The notes below the pieces were generated by a model. It was not told where the DNA came from and ran no database searches. It was given only the letters and a program-made list of their open reading frames with translations. A stretch of DNA of 64,000 nt from CAWBBA01 sp963729795. GTDB taxonomy: Bacteria; Desulfobacterota; Desulfomonilia; Desulfomonilales; Desulfomonilaceae. The translations under genes were made by a program, and so were the position numbers. How positions within the stretch are numbered: the first letter of the stretch is position 1; the number at the start of each line of letters is the position of its first letter. The DNA is taken from assembly GCA_963729795.1 (NCBI GenBank), contig CAVSPC010000040.1, positions 1 through 64,000 of the forward strand, in the 5' to 3' direction. Shown here one piece after another: positions 1-10,075 of the stretch.

Positions 1-90
1 GGGTCATGCACAATCCCACCAATTCATCTTCAAAGCGTGATTCGAGCCTCACAGCTATTGATCCGACGTGGCGGCAGAGGAAGACAGAGC

Positions 91-1005
91 ATGAGTGAAA
101 TCAAGCTATTCAGAATAGACGGCCAGTTGGCTGCCGAGGTCCCGGCTTACGCTGGTGGACTGGAAAAATCTCTTCAGACGCTTCTTGAGAATAACCTTGA
201 GCCAATGCTCGCCGTGAAGTTCATCCGTTCGGAGTATTCGACCGGCAAGACTCATGGTGGCAGAATCGATACTCTTGGCATTGACGAGAACTTGTGCCCA
301 GTGATTATCGAATACAAGCGGGCAGTGACCGAGAACGTTATCAACCAGGGGCTCTTCTATTTGGACTGGCTGCTGGACCACAAGGCAGACTTCAAGTTCC
401 TGGTTATGGAGGAACTGGGCAAGGAATCGTCCGACGAGATCGATTGGACTGGTGTTCGTCTGATATGCATTGCGGGGGATTTTACGAAATATGACATGCA
501 TGCCGTAAAACAGATCAATCGCAATATCGATCTAATTCGGTATCGTCGCTTTGGAAGTGATCTCTTGGCGTTGGAACTTGTTCATAGGACTAGCGCGAGC
601 ATGGACTGGAGCCCAAACACGGAGATTGAAATAACCAAACCGAAGAAATCTGCTGACAAGACTGTGAGTCAGTGGCTGCAGGAGCTTGACGGTCCAATGA
701 AGGACTTGTACGAATCGCTCAGAGCATTCTTGTTAGCCATGGGGGATGACGTACAGGAGAAACACCTGAAGCTGTACGTAGCCTTTCGGCGGATCAAGAA
801 TTTTGCCTGCGTCGTTTTTCAGAAGAAGGCTCTCTTGCTTTACCTGAGATTAAACCCTGATTCGGTGGGACTCGAAAAGGGTTTTTCCAGAGACGTTCGC
901 TCAATAGGACATTGGGCCACGGGCGATCTGGAAGTCACCGTTGCCAATGAGGATGATCTGCGAAAGGCCGAGAACTTGCTTGCCAAGAGCTACGAGGAGT
1001 CCTGA
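91..1005 (+). CDS. NucS-like (DUF91) nuclease domain with C-terminal DUF5655
   Basis: The 304-aa protein starts at the ATG at 91, chosen over an upstream in-frame start because GAGGAAGA precedes it and the protein then opens MSEIKLF. Residues ~60-175 look like the PD-(D/E)XK fold of DUF91/NucS-type proteins: LGIDEN, then VIIEYKR supplies the E-x-K pair of the nuclease core. The last ~100 residues look like DUF5655, a small domain often attached to such nucleases. A DNA-binding or DNA-cleaving role in defence or repair is inferred from the fold. The gene faces the type III restriction operon, 27 bp from the end of res, so it is convergent and not co-transcribed with it. Confidence 0.7.
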   Translation: MSEIKLFRIDGQLAAEVPAYAGGLEKSLQTLLENNLEPMLAVKFIRSEYSTGKTHGGRIDTLGIDENLCPVIIEYKRAVTENVINQGLFYLDWLLDHKADFKFLVMEELGKESSDEIDWTGVRLICIAGDFTKYDMHAVKQINRNIDLIRYRRFGSDLLALELVHRTSASMDWSPNTEIEITKPKKSADKTVSQWLQELDGPMKDLYESLRAFLLAMGDDVQEKHLKLYVAFRRIKNFACVVFQKKALLLYLRLNPDSVGLEKGFSRDVRSIGHWATGDLEVTVANEDDLRKAENLLAKSYEES

Positions 1006-1032
1006 TTCTCTGGCTTTGTCTCCCCTATCCTA

Positions 1033-4000
1033 TCAGCCCACAATTTCCATCAGCTTCCCATAGCTGGTCACAATGTCATACTTCACATGTTCGGGATTAA
1101 TCCTGCGGTTAATCTCCTTGAAGAACTCGCGGGCGCATTCGATTTTCGTATGCTCGATTGCCCGCAGTTCCATGCTTGACATGGAGCCTTTGGTCTCAGC
1201 GACGAAGTAGATGTGTTTGACCGAGCCTTCCTTGAAGGATATGGCCCAGTCCGGGTTGTAGTCGCCGACGGGAGTCGGAATCAGGAATCCACGGGGAAGC
1301 TTTGCATAGACGACCACTTCGGCGCTTGAGTCCAGTTCCTTAACAAAAGCCCGTTCAACCTTGGAGTCGGTGATCACGTAATCATAGATATGGTTTCTCA
1401 GCTTCTCGCTGGCTTTGGTGAAGTCCTGCTTGCTTTGGCCTGCAGTGAAGATGTCGATATCATGGGTCTGGGCGATGCTGTCGTAACTCAGCCGTTCAAT
1501 GATGATCGTGGCCTTCTGTTCGTTGATAAGCCGTGAGCTTTCCGCAATGAAATGCTCCGGGTTCTGTTTGAATTGCTTGAACACCGCAGCCAGAACGCCG
1601 CCCAATATCTCAGCGATTGTCTTTCTTGTCAGTTGGGTGTTTTCGGCAATTTTGCCGAGCAGATCATAGGTGACCATAGAATGTATTGATGCATTATGGG
1701 TTTCGACCGACGTGTTGGTCAGTGCGAATCCTTCACCGCTTCTGAGCTGGGCATCGGTAATCTGATCACCCTGCACGCCACTTTGGATGGTGTACTGCAG
1801 TGGAGTCACCCGCAGCTCTTTGTCCAGAGCCTCGATGCTTTTCCGGATGAGTTCGTTGGAATCGAATTCAACACGGTAGATCGCCCTCTGATTGATGCGG
1901 CTCCAGAGCTCCTTGAACTCCTTTTTCTCGAAGTTGGCGTTCAGCGGATTGGTTTTCGGCTTGCGGTCATCACCCACATCGGGCAGCTGAGATTCGCTGA
2001 AGACACTCTCAATTAAGCCGAAGATCTGCTCCGCGTAAGGAGCTAGCTCAGAAGGAAGATCTGCCAGAGTCCCATTGGCTTTTGCCTCGTGATAGGCATC
2101 GGCAACCTGATCCACGTCATCTGTATAGTCGTTCTTGAGTAGATACTTGTAAATCTGCTTGGCCATGACCGGAGTAATTTCTACTGTCCCGGTTTGGGTG
2201 GTGATAACTTTCCCGGTGAAGTAGGCCTCGTCCGCCTTGCGGGGGCGAGCAGATAGGGAGTCGCTGATCTCCCGCTGAAGGTTTGCGACAAAGTCCTTGT
2301 AGCTTTCGCTGGCGACAACGGTCAGGATATTCACATCATGGACCGTTGCCGGATTGTCCATACGGTCGCCATGCTGGTTGACACTAATCCGCAACCCTCG
2401 GCCAACTTCCTGGCGGCGGGAGATCGTGTTGTCGCTGTGCTTGAGCATGCACATAACAAAAACATTGGGGTTGTCCCAGCCTTCACGCAGGGCTGAGTGG
2501 GAGAAAATGAACCGGACCGGCTCAGCGAAGGAGAGCAGCCTCTCCTTGTCCTTCAGGATCAGATCATAGGCATTGACGTCATCTGAAAGCCCGGCGTCCT
2601 CTCCACGCGTCCTGAAGGTCGGATTGGTGAGTTTATTCGTTTTTTTGTCTATGGAGAAGTATCCGTTGTGTGTGCGGCCAACGCGGATGTCAGCCAGGTA
2701 TTTACGATAGGCCTTGTTGTCGAGGGCAAGCTCGCCCAGGTATTCGGCTTTGAGCTGTTCGTACTCCTCCTCAAATATCCGGGCATACTCTCCCTGCTCA
2801 TCGGCCTGGCTGTAGTCACGGTATTTGACGACCTCATCGATGAAGAAAAGGGACAGCACCTTGATGCCCTGGGCAAAGAGAATCTGTTCCTTCTCAAAGT
2901 GGGCCTTGATCGCTTCACGGATCTGGATTCGCCGGACGGCCATTTCCGTAATATCTCCGGTTGCATCACCCGCATTCAGAACATGGCCATTGGTAAACTC
3001 GACGGTGTCCTTATTGGCATCGATTTCGGCGATGACGAAGCCTCGATATTGGTCCAACTGGTTCGATTCAACGAACAAATCCTTGCCTTTTTCCAGTCGT
3101 TTGACGATCCGCTTGATTCCGCCTCCCTGGCGCACTTCCACCTCAAATCGTGCAACCGGTGCCTTTTTGGAGATTTCGATGGACTCCAGATAGAGATAAG
3201 CGTTGGTTCCTGCAAGGCCTTTCACGGCAATGCCACGCACCGCAATCTTTTTCACAAGCTTCTGGTTGTAGGCGTCCAGGGCGTCCAGGCGGTGAATTCT
3301 ATTGTGTGTGGTTCGATGTGTGGCCGAGTAGCGCAGGATCATCAGCGGCTTGAACTTGGCCAATGCCTCCAGGGTCTTCTTGCCCTCCATCTTCTGTGGC
3401 TCATCCAGGATCAGGATGGGGCGGTTGCTGCTGATAACATCTATTGGTTTGCGCGACTGAAAGTCGTCCAGCTCTTCATAAATGCGACGGTTTTCCTTGC
3501 CCGTGGCATTGAAGGCCTGAATATTGATCACCATCACATTGACGCCTGCGTCGGAAGAGAAGCTTTCCAGTTGATTCAGCGGTCTGGAGCTATAGATAAA
3601 AAAGCGGGCCTTCTTACCGTAGCTCTCGGTGAAGTGTTCGGCGGTGATTTTCAGCGACGTATACACGCCCTCACGGATAGCGATGCTGGGTACCACTACA
3701 ATGAACTTGGACCAGCCGTAGCGCATATTCATCTCAAAGATAGTTTTGATATAGCAGTAGGTCTTGCCGGTCCCGGTTTCCATCTCCACGTCAAGATTAA
3801 CCTTGCATCCGGCGCTCGGTAATAGTTTGTCGGAAACGGGCAGGTTCTGCCGCCGCTGCACGGCCTGGATATTGGCAAGCAGCTGAGCATTCGTCAGCTG
3901 GATATCGGCATTCTTGAAACCGGTCTGCTCAAATAAATCCGATTGAGTCGAACCGGATTCGCTTTTCTGTACCCCCGGGTCTATCCGATACGCTATCCCG

Positions 4001-4086
4001 GAGGTATTCACCTGCCCGGCAAAGCAATCGATCACTGATTCAACCGAACTGGTCTGATAGGGCTGGACTTTGAACTTCAGTTTCAT
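1033..4086 (-). CDS. res: Type III restriction endonuclease subunit R (Res)
   Basis: A 1017-aa ATP-dependent helicase/nuclease that cuts DNA in complex with Mod. Motif I is ETGTGKT (~residue 105), motif II is DEPQ in LILDEPQKMEG instead of a plain DEAD/DECH box, motif III is SATH, and motif VI lies in QEVGRGLRI. Near the C terminus DWAISF followed by YFVAETKG gives the D...E-x-K pattern of the PD-(D/E)XK nuclease of type III Res proteins. Length is normal for the family and no disruption is seen. It is the last gene of a minus-strand operon, 12 bp after mod. Type III enzymes need Mod for sequence recognition, so the pair should act together. Confidence 0.9.
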   Translation of the reverse strand: MKLKFKVQPYQTSSVESVIDCFAGQVNTSGIAYRIDPGVQKSESGSTQSDLFEQTGFKNADIQLTNAQLLANIQAVQRRQNLPVSDKLLPSAGCKVNLDVEMETGTGKTYCYIKTIFEMNMRYGWSKFIVVVPSIAIREGVYTSLKITAEHFTESYGKKARFFIYSSRPLNQLESFSSDAGVNVMVINIQAFNATGKENRRIYEELDDFQSRKPIDVISSNRPILILDEPQKMEGKKTLEALAKFKPLMILRYSATHRTTHNRIHRLDALDAYNQKLVKKIAVRGIAVKGLAGTNAYLYLESIEISKKAPVARFEVEVRQGGGIKRIVKRLEKGKDLFVESNQLDQYRGFVIAEIDANKDTVEFTNGHVLNAGDATGDITEMAVRRIQIREAIKAHFEKEQILFAQGIKVLSLFFIDEVVKYRDYSQADEQGEYARIFEEEYEQLKAEYLGELALDNKAYRKYLADIRVGRTHNGYFSIDKKTNKLTNPTFRTRGEDAGLSDDVNAYDLILKDKERLLSFAEPVRFIFSHSALREGWDNPNVFVMCMLKHSDNTISRRQEVGRGLRISVNQHGDRMDNPATVHDVNILTVVASESYKDFVANLQREISDSLSARPRKADEAYFTGKVITTQTGTVEITPVMAKQIYKYLLKNDYTDDVDQVADAYHEAKANGTLADLPSELAPYAEQIFGLIESVFSESQLPDVGDDRKPKTNPLNANFEKKEFKELWSRINQRAIYRVEFDSNELIRKSIEALDKELRVTPLQYTIQSGVQGDQITDAQLRSGEGFALTNTSVETHNASIHSMVTYDLLGKIAENTQLTRKTIAEILGGVLAAVFKQFKQNPEHFIAESSRLINEQKATIIIERLSYDSIAQTHDIDIFTAGQSKQDFTKASEKLRNHIYDYVITDSKVERAFVKELDSSAEVVVYAKLPRGFLIPTPVGDYNPDWAISFKEGSVKHIYFVAETKGSMSSMELRAIEHTKIECAREFFKEINRRINPEHVKYDIVTSYGKLMEIVG

Positions 4087-4098
4087 GCCGAGCCCTCC

Positions 4099-5964
4099 TT
4101 ATATTGACTTTACGTCGGTGCCCGGAGACATCTGTTTGAAGATCTGCTCTACGTTGATCTTGACGGCATCGGATACAAACCCGTTATCACGGAACACAAC
4201 CCGCAGCGGTTCGAACCGGGCCAGTTCCTTAACCAGCCCCTCGTTCACGTCGGTATCGAAGCAGGCGACCAGTGCATTTTCGTCCACAAAAAAGGCTGTC
4301 TTGTCCTGGATCACTTCTTTACGAATGGGCAGCGAAAGATCCACGCCCCAGTCCAGCAATACCTGGAAGAGGAGGTCTTCGGGCTCACGGTCCGGTTTGA
4401 TGTTATCCGTGAAGATCTTTAGCTGGCCTTGCTGGATGGCGTCCGGCGTGTAGTAGACGTCGGCCATATTGGATGAGTCGACCTTGAGGACGCGGAAGCC
4501 AATGTCCCGGTTCCACCCTTCATGGCATTCGCCTTCCAGAATTTTCTTTCCAGCACGCCTGATACGCTCCTTGCCGATTTCCGCAACCGTTTTGTATCCG
4601 GCTTTAAATGCCTCGGATTTCTCATCGCAAGGTTCAGGGAGCTGAACCATGGTGAATTTGCGGTTCCCGCCGTCTTGCGCGTTAAGCTGCATGACGGCAT
4701 GGGCAGTTGCTCCAGAGCCTGCGAAAAAATCTATAATAATATCATGTTCTGATGTGGCCTGCTCAGTAAGGGTTGCTATAAGTCCAGTAGGTTTTGGAAA
4801 TTGAAAAACATTAGATCCGAATAAGGATCGTATTTCCTTTGTACCATCTGCAGTATGTATTTCGTGAATAATTGAGCGGAACGCAATAAACTCAGACTGC
4901 ATTTGGTTACGGAACTTTTTCTCTCTTGGTCTTCCATTGTCATTCGCCGGAAAAAGAATGCGTCCGTCTGCAATCAACTCATACATTCTTTCTTTTGAGT
5001 ATCGCCACCCGGTGGATGGATTAGGTGGAAATACTCGCTTTTTGCCTGGTTCCACAATGTCATAGTGAAGATTTGGGCGCTGGTCCTGAGTCGCTAAACC
5101 GAGTATGCTACGACTCATCCAGTCACCGCGCGGGTCATTATCTGGATTTGCAAATTTAGACTCATCACGCTCAACACCTCTTAAAGAAGAGTCGTTACGC
5201 TTAGCGTACATGATTATGTATTCGTGGTCTGTGGAAACGTTTGTTTTTGCCCTCGTATCTGTAAATTGACGTGCTTGCCAGACAAACTGCGCAACGAAAT
5301 TTTCATTGCCAAATAATTCATCACATACTTTTCGAAGGTTATATGCTTCTTTGTCATCAATACTGATAAAAATGACCCCATCATCTCGCAGCAGATTCTT
5401 CGCCAACTTCAATCTCGGATACATCATCGAAAGCCAGTCCGAATGGAACCTCCCATTGGCCTCTGTATTCGCTACCAGTCGATTGCCTTCCTCATCCTTC
5501 TGGTTGGACCTTTTCAGGAACTCCTCTGCGTTTTCGGCAAAATCGTCTTCATAGAGAAAATCGTTGCCCGTATTGTATGGCGGGTCGATGTAGATCATCT
5601 TGACCTTACCGAGGTAGGTCTCCTGGAGCAGTTTCAGAGCTTCCAGGTTATCGCCCTCGATAAACAGGTTCTTCGTGGTGTCGAAATCCACGCTCTCTTC
5701 CCGGCACGGGCGCAGAGTCTTGGCGATGGGAGCATTGGCCGTAAGCAACGCCTCGCGTTTGCCCGGCCAGTTCAGGTGGTAGCGTTCCTGTGGACCTTCT
5801 ACGATGGATTCGGACAGCTCCTGCCGCAACTGATCAAAATCCACTGCCAGCTTAAGCTGATCGTCTTTGCCTTTGGCCTCGGTCACGCAGCCGGGAAACA
5901 GCTCGCGAATCCGTGCGATGTTTTCCTGGGTTAGGTTCGGCGAGTGCATCTTCATCTTTTCCAT
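4099..5964 (-). CDS. mod: Type III site-specific adenine methyltransferase (Mod)
   Basis: A 621-aa N6-adenine methyltransferase that provides target recognition and protection for the type III system. The catalytic motif DPPY is at residues 127-130 (MIYIDPPYNTG). The AdoMet-binding motif DFFAGSG lies near residue 410, so the order is that of the beta class used by Mod subunits. The central region between the two motifs is where type III enzymes carry the variable target-recognition domain, so the recognition site cannot be read from family resemblance. It begins 12 bp after the DUF4391 gene and ends 12 bp before res. Confidence 0.92.
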   Translation of the reverse strand: MEKMKMHSPNLTQENIARIRELFPGCVTEAKGKDDQLKLAVDFDQLRQELSESIVEGPQERYHLNWPGKREALLTANAPIAKTLRPCREESVDFDTTKNLFIEGDNLEALKLLQETYLGKVKMIYIDPPYNTGNDFLYEDDFAENAEEFLKRSNQKDEEGNRLVANTEANGRFHSDWLSMMYPRLKLAKNLLRDDGVIFISIDDKEAYNLRKVCDELFGNENFVAQFVWQARQFTDTRAKTNVSTDHEYIIMYAKRNDSSLRGVERDESKFANPDNDPRGDWMSRSILGLATQDQRPNLHYDIVEPGKKRVFPPNPSTGWRYSKERMYELIADGRILFPANDNGRPREKKFRNQMQSEFIAFRSIIHEIHTADGTKEIRSLFGSNVFQFPKPTGLIATLTEQATSEHDIIIDFFAGSGATAHAVMQLNAQDGGNRKFTMVQLPEPCDEKSEAFKAGYKTVAEIGKERIRRAGKKILEGECHEGWNRDIGFRVLKVDSSNMADVYYTPDAIQQGQLKIFTDNIKPDREPEDLLFQVLLDWGVDLSLPIRKEVIQDKTAFFVDENALVACFDTDVNEGLVKELARFEPLRVVFRDNGFVSDAVKINVEQIFKQMSPGTDVKSI

Positions 5965-5976
5965 CGTGCCCGTCCT

Positions 5977-6675
5977 TTACGGTGTGACTGCCGCCCCGCT
6001 TGCAGGAAGCGGTTGGGTCAGATTTCCAAGTTCTTGTTTGAGGTCGCGCAGATCAGCGTTGATCGCAACTTTACGGTTGAACTGCTTCTCTTTCCGTAGC
6101 CGGGCTTGGCATCGCTCCAACTCCCGCTGCTTCAGACGAATAAGCTCCATCCTTTGCACCCGAGACTGCAAACTTTCAGCCGGTCGCGCCGGATATGGCA
6201 TCAGGGGTGCAAGCAAATGGCCGTAGAGCGCCTCAAGGTCGAAAACCATCGGTAGGGGTTTGCGTGGGATATGACCGGGCACCCAGCCACCATCGAAATA
6301 TTCGCTGATGACCCACTTCGTGGAATCCGCTTCACTCGGTCGCTTAAAGGCGGCAATGGGTTTTACCTTGCTGTCGAACCGAAGCTCAAAGAGGATCGGA
6401 AAGGGAATTGCCTGGTCAATGCAGCGCAGCACCTCGGGCTTGAGTTCGCTATCCCTCAGAGCGATGCTGAAAATCTGTATTTCCGGAACAGACGGCGTTC
6501 CTTTGATGTTGATGGTTTCCGGCGCGAGCTTGTATTGCCAGGCGATTTGCTCCACCTGCCGGATAAAAAGCTCCTTTGTAGCCGTGCTGGGGTGGGCATG
6601 CTCATAGATTTTGCTTTTGGGCAGCACACGGCCGAAGGCGGCATTCCTGGGGTATTCAAAAAGCGTGGTCGTCAT
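5977..6675 (-). CDS. DUF4391 domain protein of the restriction operon
   Basis: A 232-aa protein matching the DUF4391 type: an N-terminal alpha/beta region with VPEIQIFSIAL and FPILFELRF, and a charged C-terminal helical stretch (~165-215) that may be coiled coil. Its biochemical role is not established. Proteins of this type are commonly encoded between an SNF2-like helicase and a type III mod gene, as here. The start codon overlaps the helicase stop in an ATGA arrangement (6672-6675), so translation is probably coupled. I infer it is an accessory or coupling subunit of the helicase-Mod-Res system. Confidence 0.7.
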   Translation of the reverse strand: MTTTLFEYPRNAAFGRVLPKSKIYEHAHPSTATKELFIRQVEQIAWQYKLAPETINIKGTPSVPEIQIFSIALRDSELKPEVLRCIDQAIPFPILFELRFDSKVKPIAAFKRPSEADSTKWVISEYFDGGWVPGHIPRKPLPMVFDLEALYGHLLAPLMPYPARPAESLQSRVQRMELIRLKQRELERCQARLRKEKQFNRKVAINADLRDLKQELGNLTQPLPASGAAVTP

Positions 6676-9600
6676 CCTTCCTCCTGTACCACAAGAAAGG
6701 CGACGAGTTCGAAGTCATCGAGCCCTGAGATGGTGTTGAGCAGCGCCGTTGTTTTGCCGCCCGTAAAGAGGCTGTCGAGGTCCTTTTCCTCCTTCACGTC
6801 GATCATGGAGCGGATAGAGGCGCCGAGCAGGTCGGAATAAGTTCTCATGTTGCGGCCTTCATCCGTCTGCTGATTGAAGAGTCGGCATACCTCTGCGATG
6901 GGCTCGCTCCGACCTCTGCAACTGGTGCGCACCAGATCGAGTAGCTTCTTCACCTCGGTGTGATCGGCAATGATCTCACCATCCCGTGCGATATAGACCA
7001 GGTAGTACGGGTGTAGGCGGTTGTGCTGGTTAACATTCACGCTGTCGTTGAGGTTGCGCAGCGTGAAAATGACGCCTGGTTTGAGCCCCAGTTCCGGTTG
7101 AGCCGTGACGACGGCGTGCATCCCTTTGGGGGCAAGCTCAAGGTCCCCATGGGCCTTGACGTAGTTGAGCAGGTCCATGCGGAAATCATTCAGTCCCAGG
7201 TCCGTGATCGACACGCCGGTTTTCAAGTCTTCGAGTTCGATGACCTCATCCTGAAGACGACGGAGCTGCTCCTTTCGATAGCTGACTTCACTGCTCTGGG
7301 CGGTAAGCACGTTATCGTCACCCGTCGCCGTGACGTCGGCGATCATCATGCGGTTTTCGACACGCTCCTTGAGGTTGATGTACTCATCAAGGGTGATGTC
7401 TGGCCAGTAATTGACCAGTTGAATGGTTTTGTTCCGCGAACCTATACGATCGATTCGCCCGAAGCGCTGAATAATCCGGACCGGGTTCCAGTGGATGTCG
7501 TAGTTGACCACGTAGTCGCAATCCTGAAGGTTCTGGCCTTCGGAAATACAGTCGGTGCCAATAAGCAGATTTATCTCACCGGGCTCATTCGGGAGCACCA
7601 GGGCTTTTTCCTTGGCGATTGGTGAGAAAAGCGTCAGTAGAGACTGAAAATCATATCCCTTTCTCAGCGTGGACTTCGGAGAATCCTTGCCGGTTACTTT
7701 GCCGGTATGTAGTTTTTTGGTCTTCAGAAGCTCCGCCAGATTGTCATAGAGATAATTGGCGGTGTCCGCGAATGCGGTGAATAAGAGGACCTTTTTATTG
7801 TTGCCGTTGATGGGGTTCTCGATCTTTTCCAGGATCAGTTTCTGGAGGTGTTGCAACTTGGAGTCGTCCTCGGGTTTGATTTTGTTCATCGAGGACAGCA
7901 AGGCGTCAATTATCGCAAGGTCTGCGGACAGGTCGTTTTCCCACGACGGCAGATCCATATCGGCGAGGCTGATCTTTACCTTGCCGCCAATCTCATCCTC
8001 ACCAAGAATCGGCAGTTCGTCGTCCTCGGCCTCCAAAGTTTCAAGCCGCTCGGTCCAGTCAGTGACGGTTCCGCCACCCGACTGCTTGAATGCCTGGATT
8101 CGCGACAGCATCTGGACATGATTTTGATGCAAGCTGCCGAGTGTCAGTCTGAATGCCTCGACGGAGCTTTCCAGGCGTTTCAGAAGATTGGTGGTCATCA
8201 ATGCCTGTAAACTGCGCTCTCGGTCTGCCTGCCTCAGTTTTCCTTTCCCACCTTCCACCTGGGTATCGTACAGCTCCTCATATTTACGAAGGCGGCTGGG
8301 AAGGATGTAGCTGATGGGGGCATAAAAGGACAGCTTGAGCAAAGAGAGTTCGGCGAAGATGCCATTGAAGTCAGGCACATCATCCCGCTCAGTCAGAGGG
8401 CTATGGAACGACAAGGGCTTGAGGCGTTCCGGAAACTGCCCGATATCTCGGGTGTCGTAAAATGTCTGAATGTGCTTTCGGGATCTGGCGATAGTCACGC
8501 TGTCCAGCAACTCGAAAAAGTCAAAATCCAGGGCATCAAGAATAGCCTTCGCCGTGCGTTTGTCCGGAGCGAGTTTGGCCCACTGGTTGAAAGCGACCTG
8601 AGCTCGACGAAAGACTTCCTCCACACTGCGTTTTCCACGAAGCTTCTTGCTGAGGTTCTCTGAATCCTCTTCATAAGCAAGTGCGAGTTGGTTGCGCAAG
8701 TCACTGAACCGATTGTTGACCGGCGTTGCTGAGAGCATCAGGACTTTGGTTTTTACACCGTCCCGGATGACTCTATTCATTAGCTTCTGATACCGCGTCT
8801 CCCGGTCTTTGTAGGCGTCGTTGTTTCGAAAGTTGTGGGATTCGTCAATGACGACCAGGTCGTAGTTGCCCCAATTAATCCGGTTCAGCGGGATGCCAAA
8901 AGATTCGCCCGATGCCCTGGAAAGGTCCGTGTGGCAAAGGACATCGTAATTGAAACGATCCTTTGCAAAGATATTGGTTTTGAGGTTGCTGTTGTAGTTC
9001 AGCCAGTTGTCCGCGAGTTTCTTCGGACACAAGACCAGAACCGCACGGTTTCTGAGTTCGTAATATTTGATGACGGCCAGGGCTGTGAACGTTTTGCCCA
9101 GACCAACGCTGTCAGCAAGGATGCAGCCGTTGTAGGTTTCGAGCTTGTTGATGATGCCGATGGCGGCATCGTTTTGAAAGTTGAAGAGCTTGTTCCAGAC
9201 TAGGGTGTCCTGGTAACCGGTCCGGTCATTGGGCAATACATCTTCGTCGATTTCGCTGAGAAACTCGCTAAAGATGTTATAGAGCATCAGAAAATAGATC
9301 CGTTCGGGTGAGTTCTCCTGATAAACCGATGCGATATGGTCGCAAATGACCGCCGTGATATCCTCCAGCTTCTCGGGGTCATTCCAGATCTGTTCAAAGA
9401 GCTGGAGATAGGTGGCCGTGAAGATGGGCTCATCAAATCTGTTGGTAATATTGGAAACGGCATTGCCACGCTGATATCCAAGATCCACTGCCGTGAATCC
9501 GTGCAGCGGCATATAGGCAATTTCCTGTTGCCCCTGCTGGACACAGGCAAACTGTTGCATCGGTGCCTTGGTCTTATTGGAACGGAAGGTTGCTTTACGC

Positions 9601-9938
9601 CGCATCCATTCCGCGCACTCGCGTGCTATCGCTTTTTGTGTGAGCTTGTTTCTGAGTTGTATCTCAAATTCTGAACCGTAAAGGCTTCGCTCGCGATCCG
9701 CCTTTGGAATAAAAAATTCCCTGCGTTCCTTTCGGAGTTTGTCCGTCACTTCGTTGGGGACAAAAGTAGGCGCTGTGAAGATGAACTCAACAGACTCAAC
9801 CTTCGCAAGCTCCGATTTGAGGGCTTCATACGCATAAATCGAAAAGCAGGAAGCCGCTATTTTCAGCTTGCTTTTCGAGCGTAGAGATGCCTTCAGATCA
9901 TCGCCGAGCAAAGAGTTGATGTTGTCGATGATTTTCAT
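6672..9938 (-). CDS. SNF2/DEAD-type helicase with PLD-like N-terminal region
   Basis: A 1088-aa superfamily 2 helicase/translocase. The first ~150 residues resemble the phospholipase-D-like N-terminal region of this helicase family, though I see no complete HKD motif. Motif I is DSVGLGKTF, motif II DESH in VVIDESHNF, motif III LSATPVNNR and motif VI QRFGRIDRIG, so the motor looks intact. It heads the minus-strand operon with DUF4391, mod and res. Such helicases with type III restriction genes probably move or remodel DNA for the nuclease; this is inference. Its start codon overlaps the stop of the small HTH fragment upstream (ATGA at 9935-9938). Confidence 0.85.
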   Translation of the reverse strand: MKIIDNINSLLGDDLKASLRSKSKLKIAASCFSIYAYEALKSELAKVESVEFIFTAPTFVPNEVTDKLRKERREFFIPKADRERSLYGSEFEIQLRNKLTQKAIARECAEWMRRKATFRSNKTKAPMQQFACVQQGQQEIAYMPLHGFTAVDLGYQRGNAVSNITNRFDEPIFTATYLQLFEQIWNDPEKLEDITAVICDHIASVYQENSPERIYFLMLYNIFSEFLSEIDEDVLPNDRTGYQDTLVWNKLFNFQNDAAIGIINKLETYNGCILADSVGLGKTFTALAVIKYYELRNRAVLVLCPKKLADNWLNYNSNLKTNIFAKDRFNYDVLCHTDLSRASGESFGIPLNRINWGNYDLVVIDESHNFRNNDAYKDRETRYQKLMNRVIRDGVKTKVLMLSATPVNNRFSDLRNQLALAYEEDSENLSKKLRGKRSVEEVFRRAQVAFNQWAKLAPDKRTAKAILDALDFDFFELLDSVTIARSRKHIQTFYDTRDIGQFPERLKPLSFHSPLTERDDVPDFNGIFAELSLLKLSFYAPISYILPSRLRKYEELYDTQVEGGKGKLRQADRERSLQALMTTNLLKRLESSVEAFRLTLGSLHQNHVQMLSRIQAFKQSGGGTVTDWTERLETLEAEDDELPILGEDEIGGKVKISLADMDLPSWENDLSADLAIIDALLSSMNKIKPEDDSKLQHLQKLILEKIENPINGNNKKVLLFTAFADTANYLYDNLAELLKTKKLHTGKVTGKDSPKSTLRKGYDFQSLLTLFSPIAKEKALVLPNEPGEINLLIGTDCISEGQNLQDCDYVVNYDIHWNPVRIIQRFGRIDRIGSRNKTIQLVNYWPDITLDEYINLKERVENRMMIADVTATGDDNVLTAQSSEVSYRKEQLRRLQDEVIELEDLKTGVSITDLGLNDFRMDLLNYVKAHGDLELAPKGMHAVVTAQPELGLKPGVIFTLRNLNDSVNVNQHNRLHPYYLVYIARDGEIIADHTEVKKLLDLVRTSCRGRSEPIAEVCRLFNQQTDEGRNMRTYSDLLGASIRSMIDVKEEKDLDSLFTGGKTTALLNTISGLDDFELVAFLVVQEEG

Positions 9939-10075
9939 CGGCCAGAGTCCCCTTTATTGTTATCCGCAGCCCCGCCCGCCTTCACCCATTCGTCAACTTC
10001 GTCTTTCTTGAACCTCCAAAGACGGCCTATTCGGTGGGCCACCATATGCCTTACAGCGTCCTCAGGGGAAGCCAA
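9935..10075 (-). pseudogene. Excisionase-type HTH fragment
   Basis: A short reading frame of at most 46 codons (TTG at 10075, or ATG nearer 10045) ends HRIGRLWRFKKDEVDEWV plus a short tail. That is the second half of the MerR-like helix-turn-helix found in excisionases and many control proteins. The first recognition helices are missing and a stop precedes it, so it is probably a truncated gene. The stop overlaps the helicase ATG, so it could still be translated and couple expression of the operon. It may be what remains of a control protein. Confidence 0.55.

Noticed and set aside
2668..3822. Long plus-strand open frame (384 aa) inside res
   Set aside because: It is antisense to a strongly conserved type III Res coding region and has no ribosome site or family-like sequence; a shadow frame.
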